A DNA stretch of 13,431 nucleotides from a bacterium (GCA_021802115.1 JAKABA010000099.1:1-13431), one strand, 5' to 3'. Counted from the first letter of the stretch, positions 1 through 7,948 are shown. A program made the numbers and translations. The notes: generated by a model not told the origin, from the letters alone.

Positions 1-427
1 TGGTGTTCAGGAAGCCGTTCGCATCCCCCAGCTGGTCGGCGGGCACGATCGTCACGAGCAGAGCCGTCTTGGCGGCGCTGATGAAGGTGCCGACCGCCCC
101 GTAGAGGATCATCACCAGCCAGATCAGCCAGACCTGTCCGGGACCGTGCACCAGGACCAGCAGGAGCACCGCTGCGGCCCCGGCCGCCTGCCCTGCCATG
201 AGCAACAGGCGGCGCGGGACCCGGTCCGCGACCAGCCCGGCCAGGGGGGCGATCACGATCCCCGGGAGGATCACGAAGAAGAAGGTGAGCCCCGCCTCAG
301 CGTTGCTCCCGGTCAGGACCCGCACCCAGATCCCGGCCGCGAGCAGCATGAAGCGGTCCCCGAAGGTCGACAGCACCGACTGGAGCAGGAACCAGCGCGC
401 GGTCCTCTCGGCCAAAAGACGCCTCAC
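1..427 (-). CDS. Major facilitator superfamily transporter, N-terminal part (cut by window edge)
   Basis: This is the first 142 residues of a multi-spanning inner-membrane transporter of the major facilitator type; the rest lies beyond position 1. The start is GTG, with a GGAG-type ribosome binding site about 9 nt upstream, and it overlaps the stop codon of the ArsR-type gene as GTGA. The visible part opens RRLLAERTARWFLLQSVLST, followed by hydrophobic segments (about residues 12-36, 45-65, 78-95 and 98-118). The loop between the second and third segments carries GLVADRVPRR, which resembles the family's motif A (G-x-x-x-D-R-x-x-R-R). Members of this family next to ArsR/HTH regulators are usually drug or metabolite exporters controlled by that regulator. 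The substrate cannot be read from this fragment. Confidence 0.85.
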   Translation of the reverse strand, partial: MRRLLAERTARWFLLQSVLSTFGDRFMLLAAGIWVRVLTGSNAEAGLTFFFVILPGIVIAPLAGLVADRVPRRLLLMAGQAAGAAAVLLLVLVHGPGQVWLIWLVMILYGAVGTFISAAKTALLVTIVPADQLGDANGFLNT

Positions 428-1050
428 GCAGGCGGCTCCGGGGTGGGAGGCTCCGCTCCTTCCAGGTCCAGCGGGAAGATGAAGTTCAGCACCTCCACGG
501 CGCGGGCGCCCGGTGGCCGGGACGACGGGTCATCCAGCCGCCCGACGTAGCGCGCCAGGAGCTGGTGCAGCTCCTGTTCCAGCTCGGCCAGCTCCTCGGC
601 GGTGGCCCAGAAGGCGTACTCGTTCTCCTGACCGAGGTCCCGCCACTGCTTGGGGTACTTGGCCCTGGTCTCGCGCCAGTGCTGGAAGCGACTGAGCGCC
701 CGCTCGCGCAGGAGGCGCTGGAGCGCGGTGGCGGCGAGATCGGTCTCAGGGTCCCCGGTGTCGTCCCCCATGGTCATCCCCACCGAGCTGACCTTCCAGG
801 GCCGGTTGCGGCCGCGGCCGCCCCCCGCCTCCTCCACAAACCCGTACCTGGCCAGCTGGCGCAGATGGAAGGAGCAGGTGGTCGGGGTCTCCCCGATCCG
901 CTCGGCCGCCTCGGTGGCGGTCAGCGGGCCGACGATCGTGAGCAGCTCGATGAGGGAGATCCGGACCGGATGGGCCAGTGCCCTCATGGTCCGGGCATCG
1001 CTGACCCGGCGCAGCGAGAGTGCGGGTTTCGGCGGTTCGGGGTTCGGCAC
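424..1050 (-). CDS. ArsR-family winged-helix transcriptional regulator
   Basis: A 208-residue DNA-binding regulator. Residues about 18-95 form a winged helix-turn-helix: ARTMRALAHPVRISLIELL, then TATEAAERIGETPTTCSFHLRQLARYG as recognition region, then a basic wing (GGGRGRNRPW). No metal-binding cysteine motif of the ArsR metal sensors is seen, so it is more like the HTH_20/PadR-type members that respond to organic ligands. The C-terminal half is helical and acidic (EELAELEQELHQLLARY), probably for dimerisation or ligand sensing. The start is GTG and sits about where the promoter predicts transcription to begin, so the mRNA is probably leaderless. The stop overlaps the start of the downstream transporter (GTGA), so the two are likely co-transcribed and the regulator probably controls the transporter and itself. 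Confidence 0.88.
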   Translation of the reverse strand: MPNPEPPKPALSLRRVSDARTMRALAHPVRISLIELLTIVGPLTATEAAERIGETPTTCSFHLRQLARYGFVEEAGGGRGRNRPWKVSSVGMTMGDDTGDPETDLAATALQRLLRERALSRFQHWRETRAKYPKQWRDLGQENEYAFWATAEELAELEQELHQLLARYVGRLDDPSSRPPGARAVEVLNFIFPLDLEGAEPPTPEPPA

Positions 1051-1056
1051 CGCTCG

Positions 1057-1085
1057 ACAGTAACCTATCGAGAGAAAATTGTCAA
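1057..1085 (-). promoter_or_regulatory. Sigma-70-type promoter of the arsR-transporter operon
   Basis: On the minus strand TTGACA (1085-1080, a perfect -35) is followed by a 17-bp spacer and TACTGT (1062-1057, a TAnnnT -10). The GTG start codon at 1050 begins 7 nt after the -10, where transcription would start, so no leader or ribosome binding site is expected. The local sequence is AT-rich compared with its surroundings. Confidence 0.75.
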
Positions 1086-1097
1086 TACATATCTCTC
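1070..1097. promoter_or_regulatory. Inverted repeat GAGAGA-N16-TCTCTC, candidate operator
   Basis: A perfect 6-bp inverted repeat (GAGAGA at 1070-1075, TCTCTC at 1092-1097) spans the -35 box and the upstream half of the spacer of the arsR promoter. The placement suits a dimeric winged-helix repressor acting on its own promoter. The half-sites are short, so binding by this regulator is an inference from position. Confidence 0.4.
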
Positions 1098-1136
1098 ATT
1101 ATCCTGAGCGGCAGCCTCGGACGAGTTCGTGGCAGC

Positions 1137-2909
1137 TCATCCGGCCATGAGCGCGTGGGCCCTGAGCGCCACCCCCAGGACCACGCGGGCCTCGGGGTCG
1201 TCCAGCGAGACGCCCAGCAGTGACTCCGCGCGCTGGATCCGGTAGATCAACGAGTTGATGTGGATCCCCAAAACCCGGGCCGCCGCCCGCTGGTTCCAAC
1301 CCTGGTTCGAGAGCGCCTCGAGGGTGGCCGTGAGGGGGGTGCGGTGGCGCCGCTCGTAGGCGAGCACCGCGCCCAGGCTGTCCTCGACAAAGCGCCGCAC
1401 CACCTCAGGGTCCCTCACCTCGAGCAGCAGCCGCAGGGCACCCAGCGACCGGTAGGACGTCACCACCTGCCGGCCGCCGCCCCGGCGCACCAGCCGCAGG
1501 GCCTGACGCGCCTCCTCGTGGGCGCGAGCCAGCTCGTTGGGAGCGGCGGCAAGGCCACCCACCCCTGCCGAGACGCTGAGCCGGTGGTCCAGGCCGTGCG
1601 CCATCCGGAGCAGGTCGGCGGCGAGACTCTCGACCTCCGGCAGGGGCAGCGGCGCCGGGGATGGGCCGGCAACCTCCTCGGGCAGGACCACCACCCACGA
1701 GCTGGCCCGGGTGACCACCATGGCGCCGGGCACCCGGAGCTCGCAGAGCCGCTCCAGGTCGCGGTGCATCCGCTCCTGAATGGGCCGGGACTGCATCACC
1801 TCCGCGCTGAGGTCGTCGTCCGGCTCCAGGATCACGAGCCAGCTCCGGTCGGGGATGCGGTAACCCAGCCGCTCCGCCCCGACCGCGAGGCGGCTGACAT
1901 CGGCAGGGTCGGCTGTCACCGTCAGCAGCCCCTCCAGCAGGTCTCCCCGGAGCCGCCGCTCGACCTCGGCCGCAGCCCGCTCCTTGAGCAGCTCGAGGGC
2001 GACCACGGTCGCCCCATGCTCGAGGGCGCGGCGCCGGCCCGGAGGAGCTCCCTCGAGGCTTCCCTCCAGCGCCAGCACGGCGATGAGCTCGGACCCGGCT
2101 CGGACCGGGGCCAGGGTGAGGGGGGTGTGGCTGCGCCCGACGGTGGTCTCCACCGGGCCCGCGGTCTCCAGAAGGGTTCCCGGGATGGGGATGCGCCGAC
2201 TCCGAAGCCCGGATCCGGCACCGTGCTCGACTCGGAACCCGAGGGCGTCGTACAGGCCGACCGCGCCGTCGGCCAGGCTGGCGATCGCCTCCAGGATGTT
2301 GCCGAGGCCGGCCCCGTCGAGCACGAGCTTGGTGAAGCGCTCATGGACAGTCTGGGAGAGGCGGATCTCCGCCAGCTGTCCCTCCAGCTGGTGCTGGAGC
2401 TCCGCCCGCTCCAGCACCCCGGCGATCGCCCCCGCGATCGCGGAGAGGAACGCGGTCTCGTCCTGGCGGAAGTCACGGCGCTCCACGGTCTGCACGTTGA
2501 GGACGCCGATCATGCGCGGGCCCGCCTCGATCGGGACCGAGAGCATGGAGGTGAAGCGCTCCTCGTCGACGCCCTCGATCCACTTGAAGCGCGGGTCGCG
2601 GGAGACCTCCGCCACCGCCAGTGGGCGGCGCTCGGCGGCGACGGTCCCGGTCACCCCCTGGCCCAGGCCCATCACCACCTGGCCCACGGCCTCCTGGTTG
2701 AGCCCGTTGGTGGCGGTCAGCACCAGCCCCTCCCGATCGCGGTCGTAGAGGTAGAGGGCGCATACGTCCGCGTCCATGGCCCCATTGGTCTCCTTGATCA
2801 CCAGCGCCAGCAGCTCGTCGCGGCCCATGGTCGAGGCGGCCGCCATCGCCAGCTGCTGCAGGAACAGCAGCTCCCGGAGCTCCCGCTCGGGCGGAATCGA
2901 AGCTGCCAC
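1137..2909 (-). CDS. GAF domain-containing PucR/CdaR-type transcriptional regulator
   Basis: A 590-residue soluble regulator with three recognisable parts. Residues about 11-170 are a GAF sensor domain (AAASTMGRDELLALVIKE, GLGQGVTGTVAAERRPLAV, SMLSVPIEAGPRMIGVLNVQ, RRDFRQDETAFLSAIAGAIA), which usually binds a small molecule. Residues about 320-475 resemble the GGDEF-like domain of CdaR regulators and lack a GGDEF signature. Residues 526-583 are the PucR C-terminal helix-turn-helix (LTATLEALSNQGWNQRAAAR, then VLGIHINSLIYRIQRAESLL). Family members activate purine, sugar-acid or amino-acid catabolic genes; the target here is unknown. The start is GTG, 1 nt after the moaC stop, so it is probably the last gene of the moaC operon and translated by coupling. 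No strong terminator is seen before the arsR promoter; there is only a weak GC hairpin around 1104-1121. Confidence 0.85.
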   Translation of the reverse strand: MAASIPPERELRELLFLQQLAMAAASTMGRDELLALVIKETNGAMDADVCALYLYDRDREGLVLTATNGLNQEAVGQVVMGLGQGVTGTVAAERRPLAVAEVSRDPRFKWIEGVDEERFTSMLSVPIEAGPRMIGVLNVQTVERRDFRQDETAFLSAIAGAIAGVLERAELQHQLEGQLAEIRLSQTVHERFTKLVLDGAGLGNILEAIASLADGAVGLYDALGFRVEHGAGSGLRSRRIPIPGTLLETAGPVETTVGRSHTPLTLAPVRAGSELIAVLALEGSLEGAPPGRRRALEHGATVVALELLKERAAAEVERRLRGDLLEGLLTVTADPADVSRLAVGAERLGYRIPDRSWLVILEPDDDLSAEVMQSRPIQERMHRDLERLCELRVPGAMVVTRASSWVVVLPEEVAGPSPAPLPLPEVESLAADLLRMAHGLDHRLSVSAGVGGLAAAPNELARAHEEARQALRLVRRGGGRQVVTSYRSLGALRLLLEVRDPEVVRRFVEDSLGAVLAYERRHRTPLTATLEALSNQGWNQRAAARVLGIHINSLIYRIQRAESLLGVSLDDPEARVVLGVALRAHALMAG

Positions 2910-2910
2910 C

Positions 2911-3420
2911 TCAGCGCTGCTTCGGAGATCCTCCGGATGGGCGCCGCACCGCCCCGGAGCGCCCTCCGCTCTTGGACTCCATCCGGATTCCCCCGATCTC
3001 GGCCCAGGGATCGATGCTCTTGATCATGTCGATCACGGTGAGGCCGGCGACCGCGACCGCCGTCAGCGCCTCCATCTCCACCCCGGTCGCGTCCCGGCAG
3101 CGCACCGTCGCCTCCAGCAGGACCCGGTGAAGCGTCTCGTCCAACTCCGCGTCCACCGCCACGTGGCTTATCGAGATGGGGTGGCAGAGCGGGATCAGCT
3201 GGGGAGTCCGCTTGGCCGCCATGATGCCCGCGAGCCGGGAAACCTCCAGCACATCTCCCTTGGTGGCGCGGCCCTCAAGGATCGCCAGGAAGGCCGCCTC
3301 GCTCAGCTGGACGTGCGCGGTGGCGGTCGCCTGCCGGTCGGACACCGCCCGATCTCCCACGTCAACCATGCGCACCCGCCCACCGGCGTCGACGTGAGTG
3401 AGCCGCTCCCGGGCGCTCAT
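2911..3420 (-). CDS. moaC: Cyclic pyranopterin monophosphate synthase MoaC
   Basis: MoaC converts the 8-oxo-dihydroguanosine triphosphate intermediate made by MoaA into cyclic pyranopterin monophosphate, an early step of molybdenum cofactor synthesis. The 169-residue protein shows the family signatures LAGIMAAKRTPQLIPLCHPI (residues 64-83), ATGVEMEALTAVAVAGLT (111-128), IDMIKS (130-135) and KSGGRSG (150-156). K54, D131 and K134 align with the E. coli active-site K51, D128 and K131. I chose the ATG at 3420 because MoaC homology begins there and because it overlaps the upstream gene's stop as ATGA; the frame stays open further upstream to 3624 but without family similarity. The C-terminus is about 10 residues longer than usual and basic. 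No other molybdenum-cofactor genes are in the window. Confidence 0.95.
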   Translation of the reverse strand: MSARERLTHVDAGGRVRMVDVGDRAVSDRQATATAHVQLSEAAFLAILEGRATKGDVLEVSRLAGIMAAKRTPQLIPLCHPISISHVAVDAELDETLHRVLLEATVRCRDATGVEMEALTAVAVAGLTVIDMIKSIDPWAEIGGIRMESKSGGRSGAVRRPSGGSPKQR

Positions 3421-4046
3421 GGCTTCGCCGAGCAGGCGGCGGCAGCTCTCGGGTCGGCGGTGGAGCTGTAGAGGATGCCCACCGTAAGCAAGTCGGGAGC
3501 CGCCGAGGAGCAGGCGAAGCTCAGGGTGTGGCCGGGGGCGGCGAGGTCGAGGTTGAACTGGGGATGGAGATCCCGGGACAGCAGCTCCGGGATCAGCTGG
3601 GGCAGGCCGAGTTGGCCGATCCACAGCCCGCGGAAGTTGAGATCCACCACGGTTCCGCCGCCCGAGGTGAGCGTGACCGGCCCGCTGATCACCAGGGGGT
3701 GGTTGAGGATCGCGGTCTGACCACTGACCACTACCCTTCCCTGCAGGATGTGGACCTGGAGGTCGCCCAGCCCGACGTATCCGCTCAGGGTCTCGCGCAG
3801 CAGGGTCGTGGCCTGCTCATCGTCCAGGCGGATGAGCGCCACCGGTGACTGGGTCGCCAGCGCCTGCTCCAGCCCCCGGGCGGCGGTGAGGTAGACCGCC
3901 GCCGGCGGTGCCGGCTGGACCGCAGGGTATGAGGGTGGCGTGGTCATGAGGTGGATACCGTACGCGATCACCGCCGCCACGACCACGATCGGCAGCAGGC
4001 AGCCGAGGCAACTCAGGGTGCAGGACCGGCGGACCAGCTTGAACAT
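3417..4046 (-). CDS. Membrane-anchored hypothetical protein, weakly LmeA/YpmS-like
   Basis: A 209-residue protein with one N-terminal membrane helix (about residues 13-33, LGCLLPIVVVAAVIAYGIHL) after a basic start (KLVRR), a proline-rich linker (residues 37-49) and an extracytoplasmic domain of alternating beta-strands. The pattern of a helix ending in DDEQATTLLRETL, then LGDLQVHILQGRVVVSGQ, then GGTVVDLNFRGLWIGQLGLP recalls DUF2993/DUF2140 proteins (LmeA, YpmS), which are lipid-associated envelope proteins. The resemblance is by pattern only, so the function stays open. The ATG start lies 3 nt after the Nudix stop, and the stop overlaps moaC as ATGA. There is a Cys pair at C13/C16 inside the anchor, with no convincing lipobox, and two Cys late in the domain. 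Confidence 0.7.
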   Translation of the reverse strand: MFKLVRRSCTLSCLGCLLPIVVVAAVIAYGIHLMTTPPSYPAVQPAPPAAVYLTAARGLEQALATQSPVALIRLDDEQATTLLRETLSGYVGLGDLQVHILQGRVVVSGQTAILNHPLVISGPVTLTSGGGTVVDLNFRGLWIGQLGLPQLIPELLSRDLHPQFNLDLAAPGHTLSFACSSAAPDLLTVGILYSSTADPRAAAACSAKP

Positions 4047-4049
4047 CAG

Positions 4050-4559
4050 TCACAGCACCCGGGGTACGCCGCTGCGCCACGCCGCCAGCGCCTCGCGGTG
4101 GGACGAGAAGCCGAGCTCCGGCAGATCGTCCTGCGGGAACCAGCCCAGCTCAGGCGCCTCCTCAGTCGGGGAGGCAGGTCCGGTGATGAGACGACCGCTG
4201 TATACCAGCACCAGCAAGCCACCCTCGTTGGTGGAAACGTGCTGAACCGCGGCCAGGCGGGTCATCTCCACCTGGCACTGGGTCTCCTCGAGGCACTCCC
4301 GCACCGCCGCCTGGGCAGGAGTCTCGTCGTCGTCCAGGTACCCGCCGGGCAGCGCCCACTGTCCCTGCCCGGGCTCGATCCCGCGCCGGATCGCGAGCAC
4401 CCGACCTACCTGGTCCTCCACGATGGCCGCGACCGCCACCTTGGGGTCGGGCCAGGCCACGAACTCGCAGTCGGGACAGGCGGGGAGAAGCCGGCCCTCG
4501 ATGGTGCGGCGCTCCAGCGGCCGGCCGCACGCCGGGCAGAACCGGAACTCGACCCTCAA
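4050..4559 (-). CDS. Nudix hydrolase with N-terminal zinc ribbon
   Basis: A 169-residue nucleoside-diphosphate-X pyrophosphohydrolase. A four-cysteine zinc ribbon comes first (C8, C11, C28, C31: CPACG and CPDC), as in NudC-like and related ADP-ribose or NADH pyrophosphatases. The Nudix box runs from G73 to C95 (G-x5-E79-x7-R87-E88-x2-E91-E92). Its metal-binding residues are all present, but the usual glycine after the EE pair is Gln (Q94). The start is TTG and overlaps the previous gene's stop as TTGA; no separate ribosome binding site is visible, so translation is probably coupled. Placement a few hundred bases after DNA polymerase IV fits a role in clearing damaged nucleotides, but NAD- or sugar-nucleotide-type substrates are equally possible. 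Confidence 0.88.
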   Translation of the reverse strand: MRVEFRFCPACGRPLERRTIEGRLLPACPDCEFVAWPDPKVAVAAIVEDQVGRVLAIRRGIEPGQGQWALPGGYLDDDETPAQAAVRECLEETQCQVEMTRLAAVQHVSTNEGGLLVLVYSGRLITGPASPTEEAPELGWFPQDDLPELGFSSHREALAAWRSGVPRVL

Positions 4560-4858
4560 CGGGCCCAGTCGATGCCCAGGATGTGGATCCCATCGGGCTC
4601 AGCCGACATGGTCCGCACGCAGGCCGCGACATAGCGGCCGTCCCCTGGGGTGAGCATCATCGGGGTCTCCCCGGCCTTCGCCGATCGGGCGACCGTGCCG
4701 CGCCGGAAGACCGCGACCGGTTGGCTGAGCCGGTGGCGGAGATACTCGGCGAACTGGGGGTCATCGCTCTCGATCACGCCGTCCTCCCGCACCACCGCGA
4801 GCTGGCCGTCGCGCTCGAGTACCCAGCCCATGGTGTCGGTCTTCTGGTCCAAGGCCAC
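4556..4858 (-). CDS. Hypothetical protein, 100 residues
   Basis: I do not recognise this family. The 100-residue product has no membrane segment or signal peptide. It reads as a small alpha/beta fold: VLERDGQLAVVREDGVIE suggests a beta-hairpin, DDPQFAEYLRHRLS a helix, and GDGRYVAACVRTM with GIHILGIDWAR further strands. The GTG start at 4858 leaves a 33-nt gap from dinB. ATG at codon 10 (MGWVLERD) is a possible alternative start, and neither has a clear ribosome binding site. A TATCAT hexamer lies 3 nt before the GTG. The stop overlaps the Nudix start (TTGA), so the two proteins are probably made together. Codon use and GC match the neighbours, which supports a real gene. Confidence 0.7.
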   Translation of the reverse strand: MALDQKTDTMGWVLERDGQLAVVREDGVIESDDPQFAEYLRHRLSQPVAVFRRGTVARSAKAGETPMMLTPGDGRYVAACVRTMSAEPDGIHILGIDWAR

Positions 4859-4891
4859 CCGATGATAGCTGGCCGCGCCAGAGCAGGGATC

Positions 4892-6130
4892 TCAGCCCAG
4901 CCCAAGCTGATCGAGATGGTCCCGATTCCAGTCAGGGGAACCCGGCAGCGCCCGGGGGCCGCGGTTGATCGCCCCGGGCCCAAAGCGACGGCGCAGCTCG
5001 TCCAGGGCCGAGTCGACGCGCTCCTGGCGGCGATCCTGCGCGTCGAACAGGCCGATCTGGGGCCCGACGGGCGCGAGCCCCTGCACCCCAACCCCCAGCA
5101 GACGCACCGGCCTCTGCCGCTGCCACAGCGCCTCCACCATCGGTTGCACGGCATTGGCGATCTCCAGATCGGCGCGGATGGGAGCCGGCAGGGTGGAGCG
5201 GCGAGTCCTGGTCTCGAAGTCTGAGAACCGGAGCCTGAGCGACGCCGTGGTCGCCGCCAGGCCGGCCGCCCGCAGACGGGCCCCCACCGCGGCGCTGAGC
5301 AGACGTGCCTCGGTGAGCAGGGCGCCCGGTTCGGTGAGGTCCTGGGAGAAGGTCTCCTCCCGGCTGATGGACTTGGGGATCCCAGGGGGGCAGACCGGCG
5401 ACGGGTCCGCGCCCCGAGCCCTGGCCTGAATGGCGGCGGCGCCCGGACCGATGACCTCGGTTAGGAGGTGGAGGGGGGCGGCGGCAAGCTGGCCCAGCGT
5501 CGACACCCCCACAAGGCGCAGCTTGGCTACCGTCTTGGGCCCGGCCCCCGGCAGCCGCTCCACCGCGAGGGGGGACAGGAATCCAGCCTCGGTTCCGGAC
5601 TCGACCACCACCAGGCCCTGGGGCTTGCGCAGATCGGAGGCGATCTTGGCGACCGTCTTGGCACGGGCGACCCCGACCGACGCGGGCAGCCCGAGCTCAT
5701 CACGCAGGCGGCGCTGGATCGTGCGGGCGACCTCGACCCCGGGTCCCAGGAGCAGCTCGGTCCCGGTCAGATCGAGGTAGGCCTCGTCCAGGGAGCCGGG
5801 CTCGACCAGCGGCGAGTACTGGTGGAAGACGCGGAAGACATCCTTGGAGACCGCCGCGTAGTGGTCGATGTCGACGGGCAGGACCACCAGCTCGGGGCAG
5901 CGGCGCAGCGCTTCGGCCAGCGGCATGGCGGAGCGGATCCCGTACTCGCGCGCCGCGTAGGATGCGGCGGCGACCACGCCGCGGCCGACTCGGCGGGCCA
6001 TGCCCGGATGCGACTCCCGACCTCCCCCGACCACCAGCGGCCGTCCGACCAGCTCGGGGCGGCGGCGCAGCTCACACGAGGCGAAGAAGGCATCGAGGTC
6101 GACGTGCAGGATGGTCCTCGGGTTCCCCAA
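4892..6130 (-). CDS. dinB: DNA polymerase IV (Y-family)
   Basis: A 412-residue error-prone translesion polymerase that copies past damaged bases. The palm begins with ILHVDLDAFFASCE, and metal ligands D11, D115 and E116 (in SLDEAYLD) are present. The helix-hairpin-helix segment with ERLPGAGPKTVAKLRLVGV follows, then the little-finger domain with the typical SISREETFSQDL. A beta-clamp-binding motif, QIGLF, lies at residues 358-362, as in the QLSLF-type motif of many DinB proteins. The start is TTG, chosen because it is preceded by a strong ribosome binding site (GAGGGGG, 6 nt spacer) and because homology begins at once. It lies 19 nt after proS, so they probably share a transcript. Regulation by LexA is not evident here. 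Confidence 0.95.
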   Translation of the reverse strand: MGNPRTILHVDLDAFFASCELRRRPELVGRPLVVGGGRESHPGMARRVGRGVVAAASYAAREYGIRSAMPLAEALRRCPELVVLPVDIDHYAAVSKDVFRVFHQYSPLVEPGSLDEAYLDLTGTELLLGPGVEVARTIQRRLRDELGLPASVGVARAKTVAKIASDLRKPQGLVVVESGTEAGFLSPLAVERLPGAGPKTVAKLRLVGVSTLGQLAAAPLHLLTEVIGPGAAAIQARARGADPSPVCPPGIPKSISREETFSQDLTEPGALLTEARLLSAAVGARLRAAGLAATTASLRLRFSDFETRTRRSTLPAPIRADLEIANAVQPMVEALWQRQRPVRLLGVGVQGLAPVGPQIGLFDAQDRRQERVDSALDELRRRFGPGAINRGPRALPGSPDWNRDHLDQLGLG

Positions 6131-6136
6131 CTGCTG

Positions 6137-6143
6137 CCCCCTC
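6137..6143 (-). promoter_or_regulatory. Ribosome binding site that decides the TTG start of dinB
   Basis: GAGGGGG lies on the minus strand 6 nt before the TTG at 6130. It is the clearest Shine-Dalgarno sequence in the window and supports TTG as the real start, since no ATG or GTG lies nearby before the catalytic HVDLD motif. Confidence 0.7.
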
Positions 6144-6149
6144 TGGAAC

Positions 6150-7940
6150 TCAGCTCCGCCCCCCGAGGGTGGCCGCCGCCAGCTCGTCCACCGCAGCCGT
6201 CCGCTCCCTCATCCAGCGCTCGAGCTCCTCCTCCAAGAGGGTGAGCTCCCTGCGGGTGGCGGCGATGGCATCATCCGTGCTCACCACGAAGGCGGTCCCC
6301 TGGCGGCGCTTCAGCTCAACCCCGCCGGCCTCCAGGGATCGCGGCGACACGGTCACCCGCAGCGGCATCCCGCGCAGGTCAGAGTCCGCGAACTTCACCC
6401 CCGGGCTCAGCTCCCGGTCGTCGTAGAGCACCTCCACGCCCAGGGCGGTCAGCGCGGCGTAGATCTCGTCGGCCAGCCGCACCACCCGGGGATCGGTGCC
6501 GACTGAGATCAGGGCGACCGCGTAGGGAGCGATGGAGATCGGCAGCGTGAGGCCGCGCTGGTCATGGTGTTCCTCGGCCGCACAGGCGAGCATCCTGCCG
6601 AGGCCGATCCCGTATGAGCCCATCACCACCAGCTGCTCGCGCCCCGCCTCATCGGTGTAGGTTGCCCCCATGGCCTGGCTGTAGTCGGTGCCGAGCTGGA
6701 AGATGTTCCCGAACTCGATCCCCCGCCGCAGGTCCAGCGGGTGACCGCAGCTGGGGCAGGGCTCCCCTGCCTGCACCGAGGTGAGCGGGGCCAGCGTGGC
6801 CCCTGGGGCGTCGCGGTCCAGATTGAAGTTGCGCAGGTGCCATCCCTCCCGGTTGGCCCCGGCCACCAGGTTGCGCCGGCCACCGAGCACCGGATCGGCG
6901 ACCACCGTCGCCCCCCGCAGGCCCACCGGCGACATGTAGCCGGGCGCTCCACCCCCGGCGGTTATCTCCTCGGGGGTGGCGGCCCTCAACTCGACCGCCC
7001 CGGTAGCGGCGCGCAGCTTGGCCAGGTTCACCTCCGAGTCACCGGGGACCAGCGCCAGGATGAGCTCCCCAGGACCGCCGCGGGACCGCTCCGCCCAGTA
7101 GGCCACGGTCTTGGCGATTCGGGACGGGTCGACCCCCAGAAGGGCCGCGACCTCCGCCACCGTCGCGCTCCCGGGGGTCGCCACCTCCTGCAGGGGAAGG
7201 ACCTCGCCGGTCTCCGGATCGGGACGGCGCGCCTCCGCCACCTCCTGGTTGGCGGCGTAGCCACAGTTGCTGCAGAAGAGGACGGTGTCCTCCCCGACCT
7301 CGGTGAGGTACATGAACTCATGGGCCATGCCCCCGCCCATCATCCCCACATCCGAGAGCACCGCCGCCACCGGGATACCGGCCCTAGCCGCGATCCTGAA
7401 GTAGGCCTTGAAGTGCTCCCGGTAGGCGTGCTGGAGCCCGGCGGGGTCCCGGTCGAGCGAGTAGGAGTCCTTCATCACGAACTCCCTGGTTCGCACCAGC
7501 CCCCCGCGCGAGCGGGGCTCGTCCCGGAACTTGGTCTGAATCTGGTAGACGATGCGCGGAAGGTCGCGGTAGGAGCTCACCTGGGTCGCGGTGAGGTCGG
7601 CCACCACCTCCTCATGGGTCATGGCCAGAGCCATGTCCCGGCCGCGGCGGTCCTGGAAGCGGACCAGCGTCTGATCCACCTTCTGCCAGCGGCCGCTGCG
7701 CTGCCACAGCTCCCCGGGATGAACGACCGGCATGGAGATCTCCTGCCCCCCGATCCCGTCCATCTCCTCCCTCAGGATGCGGCGGATCTTCTCCATCGAG
7801 CGGGTGCCCAGCGGCAGCAGGCTGAATATCCCGGCCGCCAGCTGCTGCAGGTAGCCCGCCCGCAGCAGCAGGCGGTGCGACTCGAGCTCACCCTCCGGGG
7901 CGGAGCGCAGGGTGTTGCCGAACAGTTGAGTGGCACGCAT
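6150..7940 (-). CDS. proS: Prolyl-tRNA synthetase, bacterial type with editing domain
   Basis: This enzyme charges tRNA-Pro with proline in the cytoplasm. The 596-residue protein has the bacterial layout: class II core with motif 1 (GIFSLLPLGTRSMEKIRRIL) and motif 2 (YQIQTKFRDEPRSRGGLVRT), an inserted editing domain at about residues 225-385 (including VNLAKLRAATGAVELRAATP), then motif 3 (MGSYGIGLGRML) and a C-terminal anticodon-binding domain (about 455-550). Cysteine pairs CSNCG and CPSCG flank the insertion, as in many relatives. The end is about 30 residues longer than the E. coli enzyme and is a charged helix (REL...EEELERWMRERTAAV). The ATG start lacks a ribosome binding site. A TAnnnT hexamer (TACACT, 7949-7954) lies just upstream, so it may be made from its own near-leaderless transcript as well as by read-through. 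Confidence 0.96.
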   Translation of the reverse strand: MRATQLFGNTLRSAPEGELESHRLLLRAGYLQQLAAGIFSLLPLGTRSMEKIRRILREEMDGIGGQEISMPVVHPGELWQRSGRWQKVDQTLVRFQDRRGRDMALAMTHEEVVADLTATQVSSYRDLPRIVYQIQTKFRDEPRSRGGLVRTREFVMKDSYSLDRDPAGLQHAYREHFKAYFRIAARAGIPVAAVLSDVGMMGGGMAHEFMYLTEVGEDTVLFCSNCGYAANQEVAEARRPDPETGEVLPLQEVATPGSATVAEVAALLGVDPSRIAKTVAYWAERSRGGPGELILALVPGDSEVNLAKLRAATGAVELRAATPEEITAGGGAPGYMSPVGLRGATVVADPVLGGRRNLVAGANREGWHLRNFNLDRDAPGATLAPLTSVQAGEPCPSCGHPLDLRRGIEFGNIFQLGTDYSQAMGATYTDEAGREQLVVMGSYGIGLGRMLACAAEEHHDQRGLTLPISIAPYAVALISVGTDPRVVRLADEIYAALTALGVEVLYDDRELSPGVKFADSDLRGMPLRVTVSPRSLEAGGVELKRRQGTAFVVSTDDAIAATRRELTLLEEELERWMRERTAAVDELAAATLGGRS

Positions 7941-7948
7941 GGAGCAGA

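Noticed and set aside
1260..3023. Long plus-strand open frame (587 codons) opposite the PucR-type regulator
   Set aside because: It is a mirror frame caused by high GC and codon bias; its product is Gly/His/Gln/Arg-rich without any domain, whereas the minus strand encodes clear GAF and helix-turn-helix domains.
2911..3624. Longer moaC start at 3624
   Set aside because: The extra 68 residues overlap the upstream gene and lack MoaC similarity; the ATG at 3420 with ATGA overlap fits family length.
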